A stretch of DNA of 64,000 nucleotides from Hyphomicrobiales bacterium. GTDB taxonomy: Bacteria > Pseudomonadota > Alphaproteobacteria > Rhizobiales > Rhizobiaceae. Positions 10,674-19,901 of the stretch are shown here, piece after piece. The stretch is taken from NCBI GenBank assembly GCA_900473685.1, contig UCNE01000002.1:310001-374000 (forward strand), read 5' to 3'. Position 1 is the stretch's first letter. Every line of letters starts with the position of its first letter. The position numbers and the translations under genes were made by a program. The notes under the pieces are model-generated. The model was not told the origin of the DNA. It worked only from the letters and a program-made list of their open reading frames with translations, and did no database searches.

Positions 10674-10972
10674 TCCGGACCTCGACCACAGATGCAGAGC
10701 ATTCTGGTGAACGGTCACGTCCGCCGGCCTTGGTTTTGCCGGACATTCGGAAACGAGAAGAACCACAACTGGCGCGCCGTCGGCGTCGTCCGGGGCAAAC
10801 AGGAAACGGTGACAGCGCGGGGCCGTCGCCGTCTGACTGCCGGACAGATCGTCTGGGCACCCGGCCAGGGCGCTCAATCCATCAGAACACCCGTTAAAAT
10901 AGGGCTGTTTTACAGCCGTGCAATGGCTGCACTGGTCCCTCAAGAATTTATTTGCTTAGCAAATCCGGTAGA
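10674..10972. other. Intergenic region between methyltransferase and glutathione transferase genes
   Basis: No convincing gene. It holds the upstream region of the CFA-type gene and, near 10903-10917, a hairpin that probably ends the glutathionyl-hydroquinone reductase transcript. Confidence 0.6.
10903..10917 (-). terminator. Probable rho-independent terminator of the GST gene
   Basis: Read leftward, GGCTGT-AAA-ACAGCC forms a 6-bp stem followed by CTATTTTAA, about 55 bases after the stop of the glutathione transferase gene. The stem is short, so it is a moderate call. Confidence 0.5.
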
Positions 10973-11971
10973 TCAAACGGACATCACGCCCTGCCCCGCC
11001 AGCCGGGCGCGATCGTGCGGGCGGTCGAGATCGAGCAGCGGACCGAGCGGCACGATCTTCGTTGGGTTGATGTGGGCGATGGAGTAGTAGCCGCGCTTGA
11101 TATGATCGATCCGGGCCGTCTCGCGAATGCCCCGCCATTGATAGATCTCGCGCAGATAGTTCGACAGGTTCGGATAGTCGTCCAGACGCCGCAGATTGCA
11201 CTTGAAGGCACCGAAATATGCGGCATCGAAGCGGATCAATGTGACGAACAGCCGGATATCGGCCTCGGTAAAATGGGTTCCAGCGATGTAGCGGTTGGCG
11301 GCAAGATGTGCCTCCAGCGTATCCAGCATGCCGAACAGGCTGGTGACGGCTTCTTCATAAGCACCCTGCGTCTTGGCAAAGCCTGCCCGGTAGACCCCAT
11401 TATTGACCCGTTCATAGACCGGCGCATTCCAGCGGTCGATTTCAGGGCGTAGGTCTTCCGGATAAAAGTCCTGGCGGTCGCCTGTCAGGTGGTTGAACGC
11501 CGTGTTGAGGATGCGGATGATATCGGCAGACTCGTTGTTGACGATACGGCCTTCCTTGCGATCCCAGAGCACCGGCACGGAAACCTTGCCGGTATAGTGT
11601 GGATCTGACGCGGTATAGAGCTCGTGCTGATAGCGGATTTTTCCCGTGCGCGGGCCGGCATCCTGCGGCTCCGCATAGGTCCAGCCGTTTTCGCCGAGCT
11701 CCGGCTCCGAGATCGATACCGGAATTATGTCCTGCAGGCCTTTCAGATTACGCATCATCAGGGTGCGCGAGGCCCAGGGGCAGAGGAACGCGACGAACAG
11801 CTGATAGCGGCCGGCCTCGGCGGGCAATGCCGACTGACCGTCAGGCCCCGGCGCGCCATCCGGCGTGATCCAGTTGCGAAAACTGGTCGGCTCACGGTGA
11901 AAGGCGCCGTTTTTCATTTCGCTGGCGGCAACGTCGCCGGTTTCCCATTTTCCATCGACCAGCTGTGGCAT
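10973..11971 (-). CDS. Glutathionyl-hydroquinone reductase (Xi-class GST, YqjG/PcpF type)
   Basis: A 332-residue glutathione S-transferase homologue that reduces glutathionyl-(hydro)quinones with GSH. The Xi-class signature FLCPWASRTLMMR carries the catalytic cysteine (Cys64 from this start). GWTYAEPQDAG, the YTASDPHYTGKVSVPVLWD thioredoxin-like part and the C-terminal helical domain are all present. An upstream GTG at 11977 is in frame, but AAGGA lies 8 bases before the ATG at 11971 and only 2 before the GTG, so the ATG is preferred. Confidence 0.93.
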   Translation of the reverse strand: MPQLVDGKWETGDVAASEMKNGAFHREPTSFRNWITPDGAPGPDGQSALPAEAGRYQLFVAFLCPWASRTLMMRNLKGLQDIIPVSISEPELGENGWTYAEPQDAGPRTGKIRYQHELYTASDPHYTGKVSVPVLWDRKEGRIVNNESADIIRILNTAFNHLTGDRQDFYPEDLRPEIDRWNAPVYERVNNGVYRAGFAKTQGAYEEAVTSLFGMLDTLEAHLAANRYIAGTHFTEADIRLFVTLIRFDAAYFGAFKCNLRRLDDYPNLSNYLREIYQWRGIRETARIDHIKRGYYSIAHINPTKIVPLGPLLDLDRPHDRARLAGQGVMSV

Positions 11972-12097
11972 CGTCACTGTCCTTATTCAGACCCGGAACC
12001 GCCGGGACTAAAACTCGCTTTCAAATCTCATGAGCCCGCGCGGGGAGCAAGACTGTGGTTTTGCGACAGACTGTTCGATGATCCGGTCCGGATACGA

Positions 12098-12123
12098 AAA
12101 AGGCGCCGTTTCCAGCGCCTTTT
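12098..12123 (-). terminator. Rho-independent terminator after era
   Basis: Read leftward, a 9-bp perfect stem AAAAGGCGC / GCGCCTTTT with an 8-base loop ends in a T run, four bases beyond the era stop. A-T flanks on both sides mean it may also work rightward. Confidence 0.85.
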
Positions 12124-12127
12124 ATTG

Positions 12128-13060
12128 TTATTTCGGGAATTCCAGACCCATCTCGCGAAAACGCTCGGGGTCGTCGCCCCAGTTTTCGCGGACCTTGACG
12201 AACAGGAACAGGTGCACCGGCTGTTCGAGGATTTCCGACAGCTCCTTGCGGGACGCCATCGAGATCGCCTTGATCGCATCGCCGTTCTTGCCAAGGGCAA
12301 TCTTCTTCTGGCTGTCGCGCTCGACATAGATGACCTGCTCGATGCGCACCGAGCCATCCTTGCGTTCTTCCCACTTTTCCGTCTCGACATGCGACGAATA
12401 GGGCAGTTCCTGATGCAGGCGCAGGAACAGCTTTTCACGGGTGATCTCGGCGGCGAGCTGGCGCATCGGCAGATCGGAAATCTGGTCCTCTGGATAGTAC
12501 CAGGGGCCTTCCGGCAGCTTCATGGCGAGATAGTCGAGCACGTCGTCACAGCCGGAGCCATTCAGTGCCGAGATCATGAAGGTGCGCTCGAAATCGACAT
12601 ATTCGTTGGCGGCGGTTGCCAGCTTCAACAGCTCTTCGCGCGAGACCTGGTCGATCTTGTTGAGGACCAGCATTTTTGGCTGCTCGACTTCCTTCAGGCC
12701 GTTCAGGATGGTTTCGGCATCGCCCTTCAGGCCGCGTTCGCTGTCGATCAGCATCATGATCGCATCGGCATCCTTGGCGCCGCCCCAGGCAGTGGTCACC
12801 ATGGCGCGGTCGAGACGGCGGCGCGGCTTGAAGATGCCGGGCGTGTCCATGAAGACGATCTGGGCGTTCTTATGGATGGCAATGCCACGGACGATGGCGC
12901 GCGTCGTCTGTACCTTGTGGCTGACGATCGACACCTTCGCGCCGACCAGCTTGTTGACCAGCGTCGACTTGCCGGCATTGGTGGCACCGATCAGGGCGAC
13001 GAAACCGGAGCGGGTCGGGCCTTTTTCGGTTTCTACTGCGGTTGGTTCTGTTTCGCTCAT
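12128..13060 (-). CDS. era: GTPase Era
   Basis: A 310-residue essential GTPase that binds 16S rRNA during 30S subunit maturation. Motifs: G1 GATNAGKS (25-32), G2 QTTR (51-54), G3 DTPG (72-75), G4 NKID, and a C-terminal KH domain with GKNG and ELSEILEQPVHLFLFVKVREN. The frame stays open 19 codons upstream, but MSETEPTAVETEKGPTRSG is the usual alphaproteobacterial start. It follows rnc with a gap of about 110 bases, the standard lepB-rnc-era order. Confidence 0.98.
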   Translation of the reverse strand: MSETEPTAVETEKGPTRSGFVALIGATNAGKSTLVNKLVGAKVSIVSHKVQTTRAIVRGIAIHKNAQIVFMDTPGIFKPRRRLDRAMVTTAWGGAKDADAIMMLIDSERGLKGDAETILNGLKEVEQPKMLVLNKIDQVSREELLKLATAANEYVDFERTFMISALNGSGCDDVLDYLAMKLPEGPWYYPEDQISDLPMRQLAAEITREKLFLRLHQELPYSSHVETEKWEERKDGSVRIEQVIYVERDSQKKIALGKNGDAIKAISMASRKELSEILEQPVHLFLFVKVRENWGDDPERFREMGLEFPK

Positions 13061-13171
13061 GATATCCGTAATTTCCGATTGGGCGACCGGGCGCCGCCGA
13101 GGCGCGCAGGATCGCAATTGTCTGTCAAAAGATTGCCTGATCTTTCGGGAGGAACCGGACCTCCGGACAGA

Positions 13172-13888
13172 TCAAGCCGTCGTCGCTTTCTTCCAGACGC
13201 CTTCGCGCTCCAGAATTTTCGTGGCGGCCACCTGCTCGGCGGCGCGCTTGGACCGGTCGATGCCCGTTTCCGGACCGATACCGGGTATGTCGACCGTCAC
13301 TGTGAAGCGCGGGTCGTGATCCGGGCCAGAGCGGTCGTCGATACGGTAGTTTGGCGTCACACCGAACTTGGCGTGAGCCCATTCCTGCAATTCGGTCTTG
13401 GCATCGCGCCGTGCGCCATCGACCCGGCTTGCCCGCGAAGACCAGTGGCGCTGGATGAAACCGCGCGCGGCTTCCAGCCCGCCGTCGAGATAGATCGCCG
13501 CGATCAACGACTCTACCACATCGGCGCGCACATTGAGCATCGATTTTCCGGTGAGTTTCTTGACGTCGGCACCGGTGCGGATGAACAGGTGCAGCGACAG
13601 CGTATCGGCGACAAGCGCGCAACTGTCGGCACTGACGAGCTGGTTCAGGCGAACCGAAAGCTCGCCCTCATCGGCATCCTTGAAGGTATCGAACAGCAGT
13701 TCGGCGACGCAGAGCCCGAGCACGCGGTCGCCCAGAAATTCGAGCCGCTCGTAGTTGGAACCCTTGGCGTTGCGGGCGCTGGCATGGGTCAGCGCCCGGT
13801 CGAGCCGTTCCTTCTGAGCAAAGCTGTAACCGATGGCGGCTTCCAGCCGTTGCCGGTCCTCCGCATTCAGCGCACGGCCCTTGCTCAT
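13172..13888 (-). CDS. rnc: Ribonuclease III
   Basis: A 238-residue double-strand-specific endoribonuclease that processes rRNA and structured mRNAs. The signature ERLEFLGDR is at 47-55, with Glu50 and Asp54, and the second acidic pair lies in ADVVESLIAAIYLDGG. A C-terminal dsRBD follows (AKTELQEWAHAKFG to RAAEQVAATKILE). The start MSKGRALNAED overlaps the lepB stop by four bases (ATGA), which indicates translational coupling and argues against the longer open frame. Confidence 0.98.
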   Translation of the reverse strand: MSKGRALNAEDRQRLEAAIGYSFAQKERLDRALTHASARNAKGSNYERLEFLGDRVLGLCVAELLFDTFKDADEGELSVRLNQLVSADSCALVADTLSLHLFIRTGADVKKLTGKSMLNVRADVVESLIAAIYLDGGLEAARGFIQRHWSSRASRVDGARRDAKTELQEWAHAKFGVTPNYRIDDRSGPDHDPRFTVTVDIPGIGPETGIDRSKRAAEQVAATKILEREGVWKKATTA

Positions 13889-14631
13889 TCGACGCTCTTG
13901 AACAGGCGGTCGTAGCGCAGATTGGTCGGCCACTTCCAGATTTCGCGGAAGGACGTGTCATGGCCGAGCGAGAAGAAGATCATCGAGGCGCGGCCGATCA
14001 GGTTCTGTGCGGGCACGAAACCAACGTCGAAACGGCTGTCGGCCGAGTTGTCGCGGTTGTCGCCCATCATGAAGTAATGGCCTTCGGGGACGATGAATTC
14101 GCGGGTGTTGTCGCCACGCGAATCCGGAAACTGGTCAAGCGTGTCGAAGTTGACGCCGTTATCCAGCGTCTCGCGGTAAACCGGAACCTCGGCGCCGGTG
14201 TCGTACTGGTCATCAGCGCGGAACATGCCGTCCGGAACGCGCTGCACGGCCTTGTCGTTGACATAGAGAATGCTGTCGCGAACCTGGACCTTGTCGCCCG
14301 GCAGGCCGATCAGGCGCTTGATGTAGTCGATGTCCGGGTTCGGCGGGAAGCGGAACACCACGACATCGCCGCGCTTTGGCTCGCTGGCGAAGATGCGGCC
14401 TTCAAACAGATCCGGCGAGAACGGCAACGAGTATTTTGAATAACCGTAGGCGAACTTGTTGACGAAGATATAGTCACCGACCAGAAGCGTCGGCATCATC
14501 GAGCCGGACGGGATGGTGAACGGCTGGAAGAAGACCGTGCGGATCACCACGGCAAGCAGAAGCGCCTGGATGATGACCTTGACGTTCTCCCAAAGGCCGC
14601 TGCCCTGCTTCTTGTCGATATTTTCTGCCAC
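13885..14631 (-). CDS. lepB: Signal peptidase I
   Basis: A 248-residue membrane-bound leader peptidase that cuts signal peptides on the periplasmic side. One N-terminal transmembrane segment (about 17-35) is followed by IPSGSMMPTLLVGDY with catalytic Ser44, and DYIKRLIGLPGD with catalytic Lys105; GDNRDNSADSR closes the fold. The GTG at 14631 is chosen: AAGGA lies about 10 bases before it and the protein then begins MAENIDKKQG, as in relatives. The longer frame to 14682 adds an unrelated cysteine-containing extension. It is translationally coupled to rnc. Confidence 0.96.
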   Translation of the reverse strand: MAENIDKKQGSGLWENVKVIIQALLLAVVIRTVFFQPFTIPSGSMMPTLLVGDYIFVNKFAYGYSKYSLPFSPDLFEGRIFASEPKRGDVVVFRFPPNPDIDYIKRLIGLPGDKVQVRDSILYVNDKAVQRVPDGMFRADDQYDTGAEVPVYRETLDNGVNFDTLDQFPDSRGDNTREFIVPEGHYFMMGDNRDNSADSRFDVGFVPAQNLIGRASMIFFSLGHDTSFREIWKWPTNLRYDRLFKSVE

Positions 14632-14820
14632 GCCACTTTTCCTTGATCTGATCCCGCACACGCTGCAAAGCGGAGCGGACAATTGCTTGGGGTTCCGTAC
14701 CCTGCCTGGTCATCCGATTGGAGGCTGCCTGACGCATATCGTGCGCGGCGCCGTCCTTTCAAATCAACTCAAGCCCGATTTTTACGGCCCGTTTCCTTTG
14801 GACATGCTCTAAACGCTTCC

Positions 14821-15228
14821 TCAATCTTGAGCAACGGGCAGAGCCTCAATTATGACGAAGGCCTGCGCCAGCGGGAAATCGTCGGTAATGGTCAGGTGAA
14901 TGACGCCGTGGTGGCCTGCCGGCAGCATTTCGGCAAGCCGCTCGGCAGCGCCTCCGGTCAACTGCATGGTCGGCTTGCCGCCCGGCAGATTGACGACGCC
15001 CATGTCTTTCCAGAAGACGCCCTGCGCCAACCCGGTGCCAAGCGCCTTCGAACAGGCTTCCTTGGCGGCAAAACGCTTGGCATAGGATTCAGCGCGGTTC
15101 TTGCGGCCTTCCGATTTACGGATCTCGACATCGGTGAAACAGCGATGAGTGAACCGCTCGCCGAAACGCTCCAGCGAACTGGCGATACGCCGGATGTCGA
15201 TCAGGTCACTGCCGATACCGATAATCAT
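14821..15228 (-). CDS. acpS: Holo-[acyl-carrier-protein] synthase
   Basis: A 135-residue phosphopantetheinyl transferase that moves 4'-phosphopantetheine from CoA to apo-ACP. The two magnesium-binding motifs are present: GIGSDLIDI with Asp8, and [16 protein letters not shown] with Glu57. Length is normal. A gap of about 190 bases without a gene separates it from lepB downstream; the same direction suggests one transcription unit. Confidence 0.97.
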   Translation of the reverse strand: MIIGIGSDLIDIRRIASSLERFGERFTHRCFTDVEIRKSEGRKNRAESYAKRFAAKEACSKALGTGLAQGVFWKDMGVVNLPGGKPTMQLTGGAAERLAEMLPAGHHGVIHLTITDDFPLAQAFVIIEALPVAQD

Positions 15229-15305
15229 CGAAATGGAAATACCCTAGTGAAAACGCAACAAGAGCAAACGGTGCGCCCTGTGCCAAGTTAAAAATTGGTC
15301 AGAAA

Positions 15306-15884
15306 TCAAAGATCATCGGCCCAGGCGACCGCACGTGCCTGAAGCTTGTGGCGGCGGCGTATCTGCCGGCGCGACTGAAACAGTTTGGCCGCATAGAAAG
15401 CCGCAACATAGAAAATGGCGGCGCTGAGGGCGGCAAGCGGTATCGAGCCTACCAGCATCGGCTTGAGCACAGGCCCCCACAGATGGGAAAATTCGAGGTG
15501 CCGCAACATATGCAGGATGTCCTGACCGGCCATCACGCCGTTGCCCTCCGTCCCAAGCACGACAAGGCCGAGTTCATATGTGCCTGCCAGGATGAACGGG
15601 ATGGTCAGAGGGTTCGCCAGCGCCGTCGAAATGCCGGCCGCGATCATGTTGCCGGATAGCAGATAGGCAAAGGCCAAAGCGATGAGAATGTGAAAGCCGA
15701 CAAACGGGGTAGCCGAGGAGGCAGCGCCGGCAGCAACGCCGACCGCGATCGAATGCGGCGACGACGACAGCCTGAGCACGCGCATCGACAGATAACGCAG
15801 CCCGCGCGAAAAACCCTTTCGCGGCCACAGGAACTCACGGATTTTTCCCGACAGGGTCGCGGGCTTTTTGCGTCTGAACAACAT
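15306..15884 (-). CDS. DUF2062 membrane protein
   Basis: A 192-residue protein with two to three hydrophobic segments. HSIAVGVAAGAASSATPFVGFHILIA and the following NPLTIPFILAGTYELG are typical of DUF2062, whose biochemical role is unknown. A basic N-terminus (MLFRRKKPATLSGK) and a basic C-terminus (QSRRQIRRRHK) flank the membrane part. The frame is open upstream to 15962 but the start MLFRRKK fits the family. It commonly lies between rel and acpS in rhizobia. Confidence 0.88.
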   Translation of the reverse strand: MLFRRKKPATLSGKIREFLWPRKGFSRGLRYLSMRVLRLSSSPHSIAVGVAAGAASSATPFVGFHILIALAFAYLLSGNMIAAGISTALANPLTIPFILAGTYELGLVVLGTEGNGVMAGQDILHMLRHLEFSHLWGPVLKPMLVGSIPLAALSAAIFYVAAFYAAKLFQSRRQIRRRHKLQARAVAWADDL

Positions 15885-16088
15885 GATGCTCTGATAGACG
15901 ATGCGGATATGGCTGTTCAATGGCACCGGCGCGAAAATCAGCATTTCCAGCGCCGCAAGCACACATAGCCGCAGATTTCACCACCGCTTCAACAGTTTGC
16001 GCATCATGCGCTGCGGCGGCATCAGCCATACACTGGCTGCATAGGTCCCGGCAGCCTGCCAAAGCAGGCAGCCGGACAAGGGCAGGAC

Positions 16089-16241
16089 TTAGAACGAGTT
16101 ACGGAACAGGCCGCGGTCGATCTGACGCTGACGGTATTCCAGGTCGATCCGGTCGAGCGAACCATTGAGATAGCTCAGTTCGCGATCTTCGACAGACGGT
16201 ACGCGCAGGGCGTTGGTGATCTTCTTCAGTTGCTTAAACAT
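16089..16241 (-). CDS. Small DUF3563-like protein
   Basis: A 50-residue protein beginning MFKQLKKITNALRVPSVEDR, with ELSYLNGSLDRIDLEYRQRQ and IDRGLFRNSF. The pattern DRELxYLNGSxxxxDLExRQRxIDRGLF resembles the short DUF3563 family of proteobacteria, whose function is unknown. GAGG lies 6 bases before the ATG, inside a hairpin (see the regulatory entry at 16242-16263). It lies between rel and the DUF2062 gene in the same direction. The codon pattern and ribosome binding site make it a real gene. Confidence 0.75.
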   Translation of the reverse strand: MFKQLKKITNALRVPSVEDRELSYLNGSLDRIDLEYRQRQIDRGLFRNSF

Positions 16242-16263
16242 GGTAAACCTCTTTTTGTTTACC
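16242..16263 (-). promoter_or_regulatory. Hairpin over the ribosome binding site of the DUF3563-like gene
   Basis: Read leftward, GGTAAAC-AAAAAGAG-GTTTACC makes a perfect 7-bp stem with an 8-base loop that touches the ATG directly. The Shine-Dalgarno GAGG is split: GAG lies in the loop and the last G in the stem. This could gate translation of the small protein. Confidence 0.6.
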
Positions 16264-16529
16264 TCCCGACGCTGAAGATAGTCGACGGCGCCTCACTTCA
16301 CCAGAGCTACAAAGAGGCGGCAGCCATGCAGCTTGCGCATGGCCTGCACCTTTTCGCCCCAGAGAATGCACAATCCGAGTGCAATTGCCGCCAAGCTATG
16401 CGGAACAGTGGTCAATCATGGCAAAACGGTGCAGCCCTCCACCGGCCGCCCCATCGCGGACGAAGCTCGGAGCTAGCTGCCGAACGCGATCCTATGCGCC
16501 GATTGCAAGGTGATGCCGCCGCGATGGCC
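16264..16529. other. Intergenic region downstream of rel
   Basis: No gene seen. It must hold the promoter of the DUF3563-like gene. No clear terminator for rel was found here, so readthrough into the small gene is possible. Confidence 0.5.
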
Positions 16530-18752
16530 TCAGGCGAAAACGCGCTTCACCGTCGAAACGCTTGGCAAATCGCGGATCTGGGTGATCAGGTGATTGAGCT
16601 GACGCAGATCCCAAACTTCCAGGTCCAGCTGGAATTCGCTGAAATCGGTCGCCACCTGCCCCATCGACAAGGTGCGGATATTGATGTCGCTGGTGGCGAC
16701 CGCCTGGGCGATCTCGGCCAGTGTCCCCGGTTCGTTGAGAGCGTTGATCTGGATGCGCGCCATGAAGCGGGTGTTGTTGGCCTCGTCCAGATCCCAGCGC
16801 ACATCGATCCAACGCTCCGATTCCTCGTCGAACTTCTGTAAGCTTGGCGACTGGATCGGATAGATGGTGATGCCCTTGTCCTTTTCCATGATGCCGACGA
16901 TGCGATCGCCTGGCACGGCACCGGAGGCACTGAAATGCACTTCGGCATTGCCGGAAAGGCCACGGATCGGCAGGGCCTCCGGCCCCTCTCCGTCCAGAAC
17001 GTCGAACATGTCCTTCGGACGCCCGGGCAGCTTGAAGACCATACCTGCGGCGCTGCGCATATTGAACCAGCCCTCATCATTCGGCTTGAGCGTGACGCGC
17101 TCGTCCTGATGATCGGGATAGACGGCCCGCAGCACATCGAGCGACGACAGTTCGCCACGGCCGACGGCAGCGATGGCGTCCTCGATCTCCTTGTGGCCGA
17201 GCCGATGCAGGACCGGCTTCATGCCCTCGCGGGTAAACTGCTTGCCGGCCCGCTCGAACGTACGCTCGAGAATCCGGTAACCGAGGCCGGAATATTGTTT
17301 TCTGACGGCCGCACGGGTTGCGCGCCGGATGGCGGCACGCGCCTTGCCGGTGACGACGATCTCTTCCCAGGCCGGCGGCGGCACCTGGATACCAGAGCGG
17401 ACGATCTCGACTTCGTCACCGTTGTTGAGCCGTGTCACCAGCGGCATGATCCGGCCGTTGATCTTGGCACCGACGCAGGTATCGCCGATATTGGTATGGA
17501 CGGCATAGGCAAAATCGATCGGCGTTGCACCGCGCGGCAGTGCGATCAGCTGGCCCTTCGGCGTGAAGCAGAAGACCTGGTCCTGGAACAGTTCGAGCTT
17601 GGTGTGCTCCAGAAACTCTTCCGGATTATCCCCTTCCGCCAGCGACTCGATGGTCCGGCGCAGCCAGGAATAAGCATTCGACTTCGGCGACAGCTTGACC
17701 TCGCCAACCGGCTCGACACTGTCCTTGTAGAGCGTATGGGCGGCAATGCCGTATTCGGCAATCTCATGCATCAGCCGTGTGCGGATCTGCAGCTCGATAC
17801 GCTGGCGGGACGGGCCGACGATCGTCGTGTGGATCGACTGGTAGTCGTTTTGTTTCGGTGTCGAGATATAATCCTTGAACCGGCCCGGAACCACGCGCCA
17901 GCGCGTATGAACGATGCCCAGCGCCCGGTAGCAATCCGGAATATCGGCGACGATGATGCGAAAGCCCCAGACATCCGAGAGCTGCTCGAACGACAGCGAC
18001 TTCGACTGCATCTTCTTGAAGACGGAATAGGGTTTCTTCTGCCGTCCCTTGACCAGCGTGCCGGTCAGGCCCTTGGCCTGAAGCAGCTCGTCGAGTTCGG
18101 CCTCGATCTTCTTGATCAGGCCCTCATTGCGGGTCGACAATTCCTCAAGGCGGCGGGTAACGGTTTCGAAGGCTTCCGGATTGATATGGCGGAAGGAGAG
18201 GTTTTCCAGCTCCTCGCGCATGTCCTGCATACCCATACGGCCGGCAAGCGGCGCATAGATATCCATCGTTTCTTCGGAAATCCGGGCGCGCTTTTCCGCC
18301 GACATATGGTCGAGCGTGCGCATGTTGTGCAGCCGGTCGGCGAGCTTGACGAGAAGCACACGCACATCGTCGGAAATCGCCAGGAGCAGCTTGCGCAGGT
18401 TTTCCGCCTGCTTGGCCTTCTTGGTCACCAGATCGAGCTTCTTGATCTTGGTCAGGCCTTCGACCAGCGCGCCAATATCCTCGCCGAAGAGATCATCGAT
18501 TTCGGCCCGCGTCGCGGTAGTATCCTCGATCGTATCATGCAGAAGCGCGACCGCGATGGTCGATTCATCGAGATGCATCTCGGTGAGGATCGCTGCAACT
18601 TCGAGAGGGTGGGAAATATAGGGGTCGCCGCTTGCCCGCTTCTGCTGGCCATGTTTCTGCATGGCGTAAACATAGGCCTTGTTGAGAAGCGCTTCGTTCA
18701 CATCGGGCTTGTATTTTTGAACGCGCTCAACGAGCTCGTATTGGCGCATCAT
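16530..18752 (-). CDS. rel: Bifunctional (p)ppGpp synthetase/hydrolase Rel
   Basis: A 740-residue stringent-response enzyme that makes and degrades (p)ppGpp. Domains: HD hydrolase (about 30-180, YISHPLEVAAILTEMHLD, ALLHDTIEDT), synthetase (about 230-350, with RFKDYISTPK, NDYQSIHTT, EIAEYGIAAH), TGS (about 385-450, IDFAYAVHTNIGD), and a C-terminal ACT domain (about 660-735). The HD pair is intact and the RFKD motif is the RXKD type of bifunctional enzymes, so both activities are expected. It lies downstream of rpoZ, separated by a terminator. Confidence 0.98.
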   Translation of the reverse strand: MMRQYELVERVQKYKPDVNEALLNKAYVYAMQKHGQQKRASGDPYISHPLEVAAILTEMHLDESTIAVALLHDTIEDTTATRAEIDDLFGEDIGALVEGLTKIKKLDLVTKKAKQAENLRKLLLAISDDVRVLLVKLADRLHNMRTLDHMSAEKRARISEETMDIYAPLAGRMGMQDMREELENLSFRHINPEAFETVTRRLEELSTRNEGLIKKIEAELDELLQAKGLTGTLVKGRQKKPYSVFKKMQSKSLSFEQLSDVWGFRIIVADIPDCYRALGIVHTRWRVVPGRFKDYISTPKQNDYQSIHTTIVGPSRQRIELQIRTRLMHEIAEYGIAAHTLYKDSVEPVGEVKLSPKSNAYSWLRRTIESLAEGDNPEEFLEHTKLELFQDQVFCFTPKGQLIALPRGATPIDFAYAVHTNIGDTCVGAKINGRIMPLVTRLNNGDEVEIVRSGIQVPPPAWEEIVVTGKARAAIRRATRAAVRKQYSGLGYRILERTFERAGKQFTREGMKPVLHRLGHKEIEDAIAAVGRGELSSLDVLRAVYPDHQDERVTLKPNDEGWFNMRSAAGMVFKLPGRPKDMFDVLDGEGPEALPIRGLSGNAEVHFSASGAVPGDRIVGIMEKDKGITIYPIQSPSLQKFDEESERWIDVRWDLDEANNTRFMARIQINALNEPGTLAEIAQAVATSDINIRTLSMGQVATDFSEFQLDLEVWDLRQLNHLITQIRDLPSVSTVKRVFA

Positions 18753-18779
18753 CCGCTAGGGACTCCAGGAGGTATCCGG

Positions 18780-18816
18780 AAAACAAAAAGTGCGCCAATC
18801 ATAGGAGTGGCGCACT
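18780..18816 (-). terminator. Rho-independent terminator between rpoZ and rel
   Basis: Read leftward, AGTGCGCCA and TGGCGCACT pair as a 9-bp stem around a 10-base loop and are followed by TTTTTGTTTT. It sits about 95 bases after the rpoZ stop and just before the rel start. Confidence 0.85.
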
Positions 18817-18910
18817 GCTTTGCAAATACCAGATTCGCGCGAATTCCAAGCGAAAACGCGGCATTGCATCAGAGCAGCGCGTCCGGCGCCAAGCCGGACA
18901 CAGCGTTGGC

Positions 18911-19318
18911 TCAATAGTCGTCGCTTTTTTCCGGCGGAACCAGGCCTTCGATACCGGCCAACAGTTCTTCTTCCGACATGCGGTCGAAGGTTACGGCTTC
19001 CGGCTGATCGTCTTCGCCCGACTGGTCGGCAAACACGGAGGCAGAATCGCCGCTGATCATCGAAGCCGGATCGGGCTCTGGCTCGTCAACTTCGACATGC
19101 TTCTGCAGCGAATGGATCAGGTCTTCCTTGAGATCGCCGGGCGACAGTGTTTCGTCGGCGATTTCGCGCAGGGCCACGACCGGGTTCTTGTCGTTGTCGC
19201 GATCGATGGTGATCGCAGCGCCCTGCGAGATCAGGCGGGCGCGGTGGCTTGCGAGAAGCACAAGCTCGAAACGGTTATCGACTTTGTCGATGCAATCTTC
19301 AACGGTGACGCGGGCCAT
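18911..19318 (-). CDS. rpoZ: RNA polymerase omega subunit
   Basis: A 135-residue omega subunit that helps assemble RNA polymerase and, with beta prime, forms a ppGpp site. The conserved N-terminal half is clear: [31 protein letters not shown], and [16 protein letters not shown]. The acidic C-terminal half is longer than in E. coli, as is usual in rhizobia. AAAGGA lies 6 bases before the ATG; the frame open upstream to 19480 is not part of the gene. Its position ahead of rel is a common arrangement. Confidence 0.97.
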   Translation of the reverse strand: MARVTVEDCIDKVDNRFELVLLASHRARLISQGAAITIDRDNDKNPVVALREIADETLSPGDLKEDLIHSLQKHVEVDEPEPDPASMISGDSASVFADQSGEDDQPEAVTFDRMSEEELLAGIEGLVPPEKSDDY

Positions 19319-19901
19319 TGCCTGTCCTTTGGATCTCAAGAGTGCAGCTTCGGTCGAGGATGCCGTGAGGCCGCCCGCCGCTGCGCCGATTAACAACACC
19401 GGAACCCGTCCAGCCGTCAGCGAGACGGTATGCGCGGCTCCGATTTCAGGAATTAACCTGCCCGATACAATCAAAACCACATAAATTCAAGTTTTTCCTG
19501 CATTGCGGAAAAAGATATCCGGAATCTCCGAAGCGGCGGCGGCATGGCTAAAAATGATATCTGGTAACCACTCCCCACCGATTGGCTTTGACATCCGCTA
19601 AAATGATGATTGAATATCCGTAAACCCTGATGAGCCATGGAGAAATTCACATTTGTGCCGATGACGCCCGGCCCCGCCCATCAGAAAAAAAATCTAAACA
19701 AGGCTCAATATCTCAAGTTTTTAGCATAAAACTGCGAGAAATAGCTATTCCACGCGGAATTTTATTAGACTAAAGCGAATGCTGGCTTAGAAAGCTGGAA
19801 TATGATGAGATCTTAATGTATTCGAATTGCGATACCACCGAGCACATTTAAACTCGTCCAGGTTGAACCAAAAGACATTGAGACAACAAAAAGGAATTAC
19901 G
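19319..19901. other. Long AT-rich intergenic region before the NYN gene
   Basis: No coding frame of note. The stretch is visibly richer in A and T than the flanking genes. It holds the divergent promoters for rpoZ and the NYN gene. TTGACA at 19588-19593 followed after 17 bases by TGAATA is a candidate rightward promoter, which would leave a leader of nearly 280 bases; a short hairpin (TTTTTCC / GGAAAAA) lies at 19492-19513. Confidence 0.5.

Noticed and set aside
11624-13915. Rightward open frame (763 codons) across GST, era and rnc
   Set aside because: Spans three real genes on the other strand; composition artefact.
16363-16374. Twelve-base match AGAATGCACAAT to 41848-41859 (reverse strand)
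   Set aside because: Contexts differ, one copy lies far from a promoter start, and a 12-base match in 64 kb on two strands is not convincing alone.
16935-18917. Long rightward open frame (660 codons) opposite rel
   Set aside because: It mirrors the whole of rel, shows no family motif and is a result of high GC; rel is certain.
19319-19901. tmRNA gene near smpB
   Set aside because: Neither the tag-peptide frame nor the tRNA-like ends could be found; the region remains unassigned.
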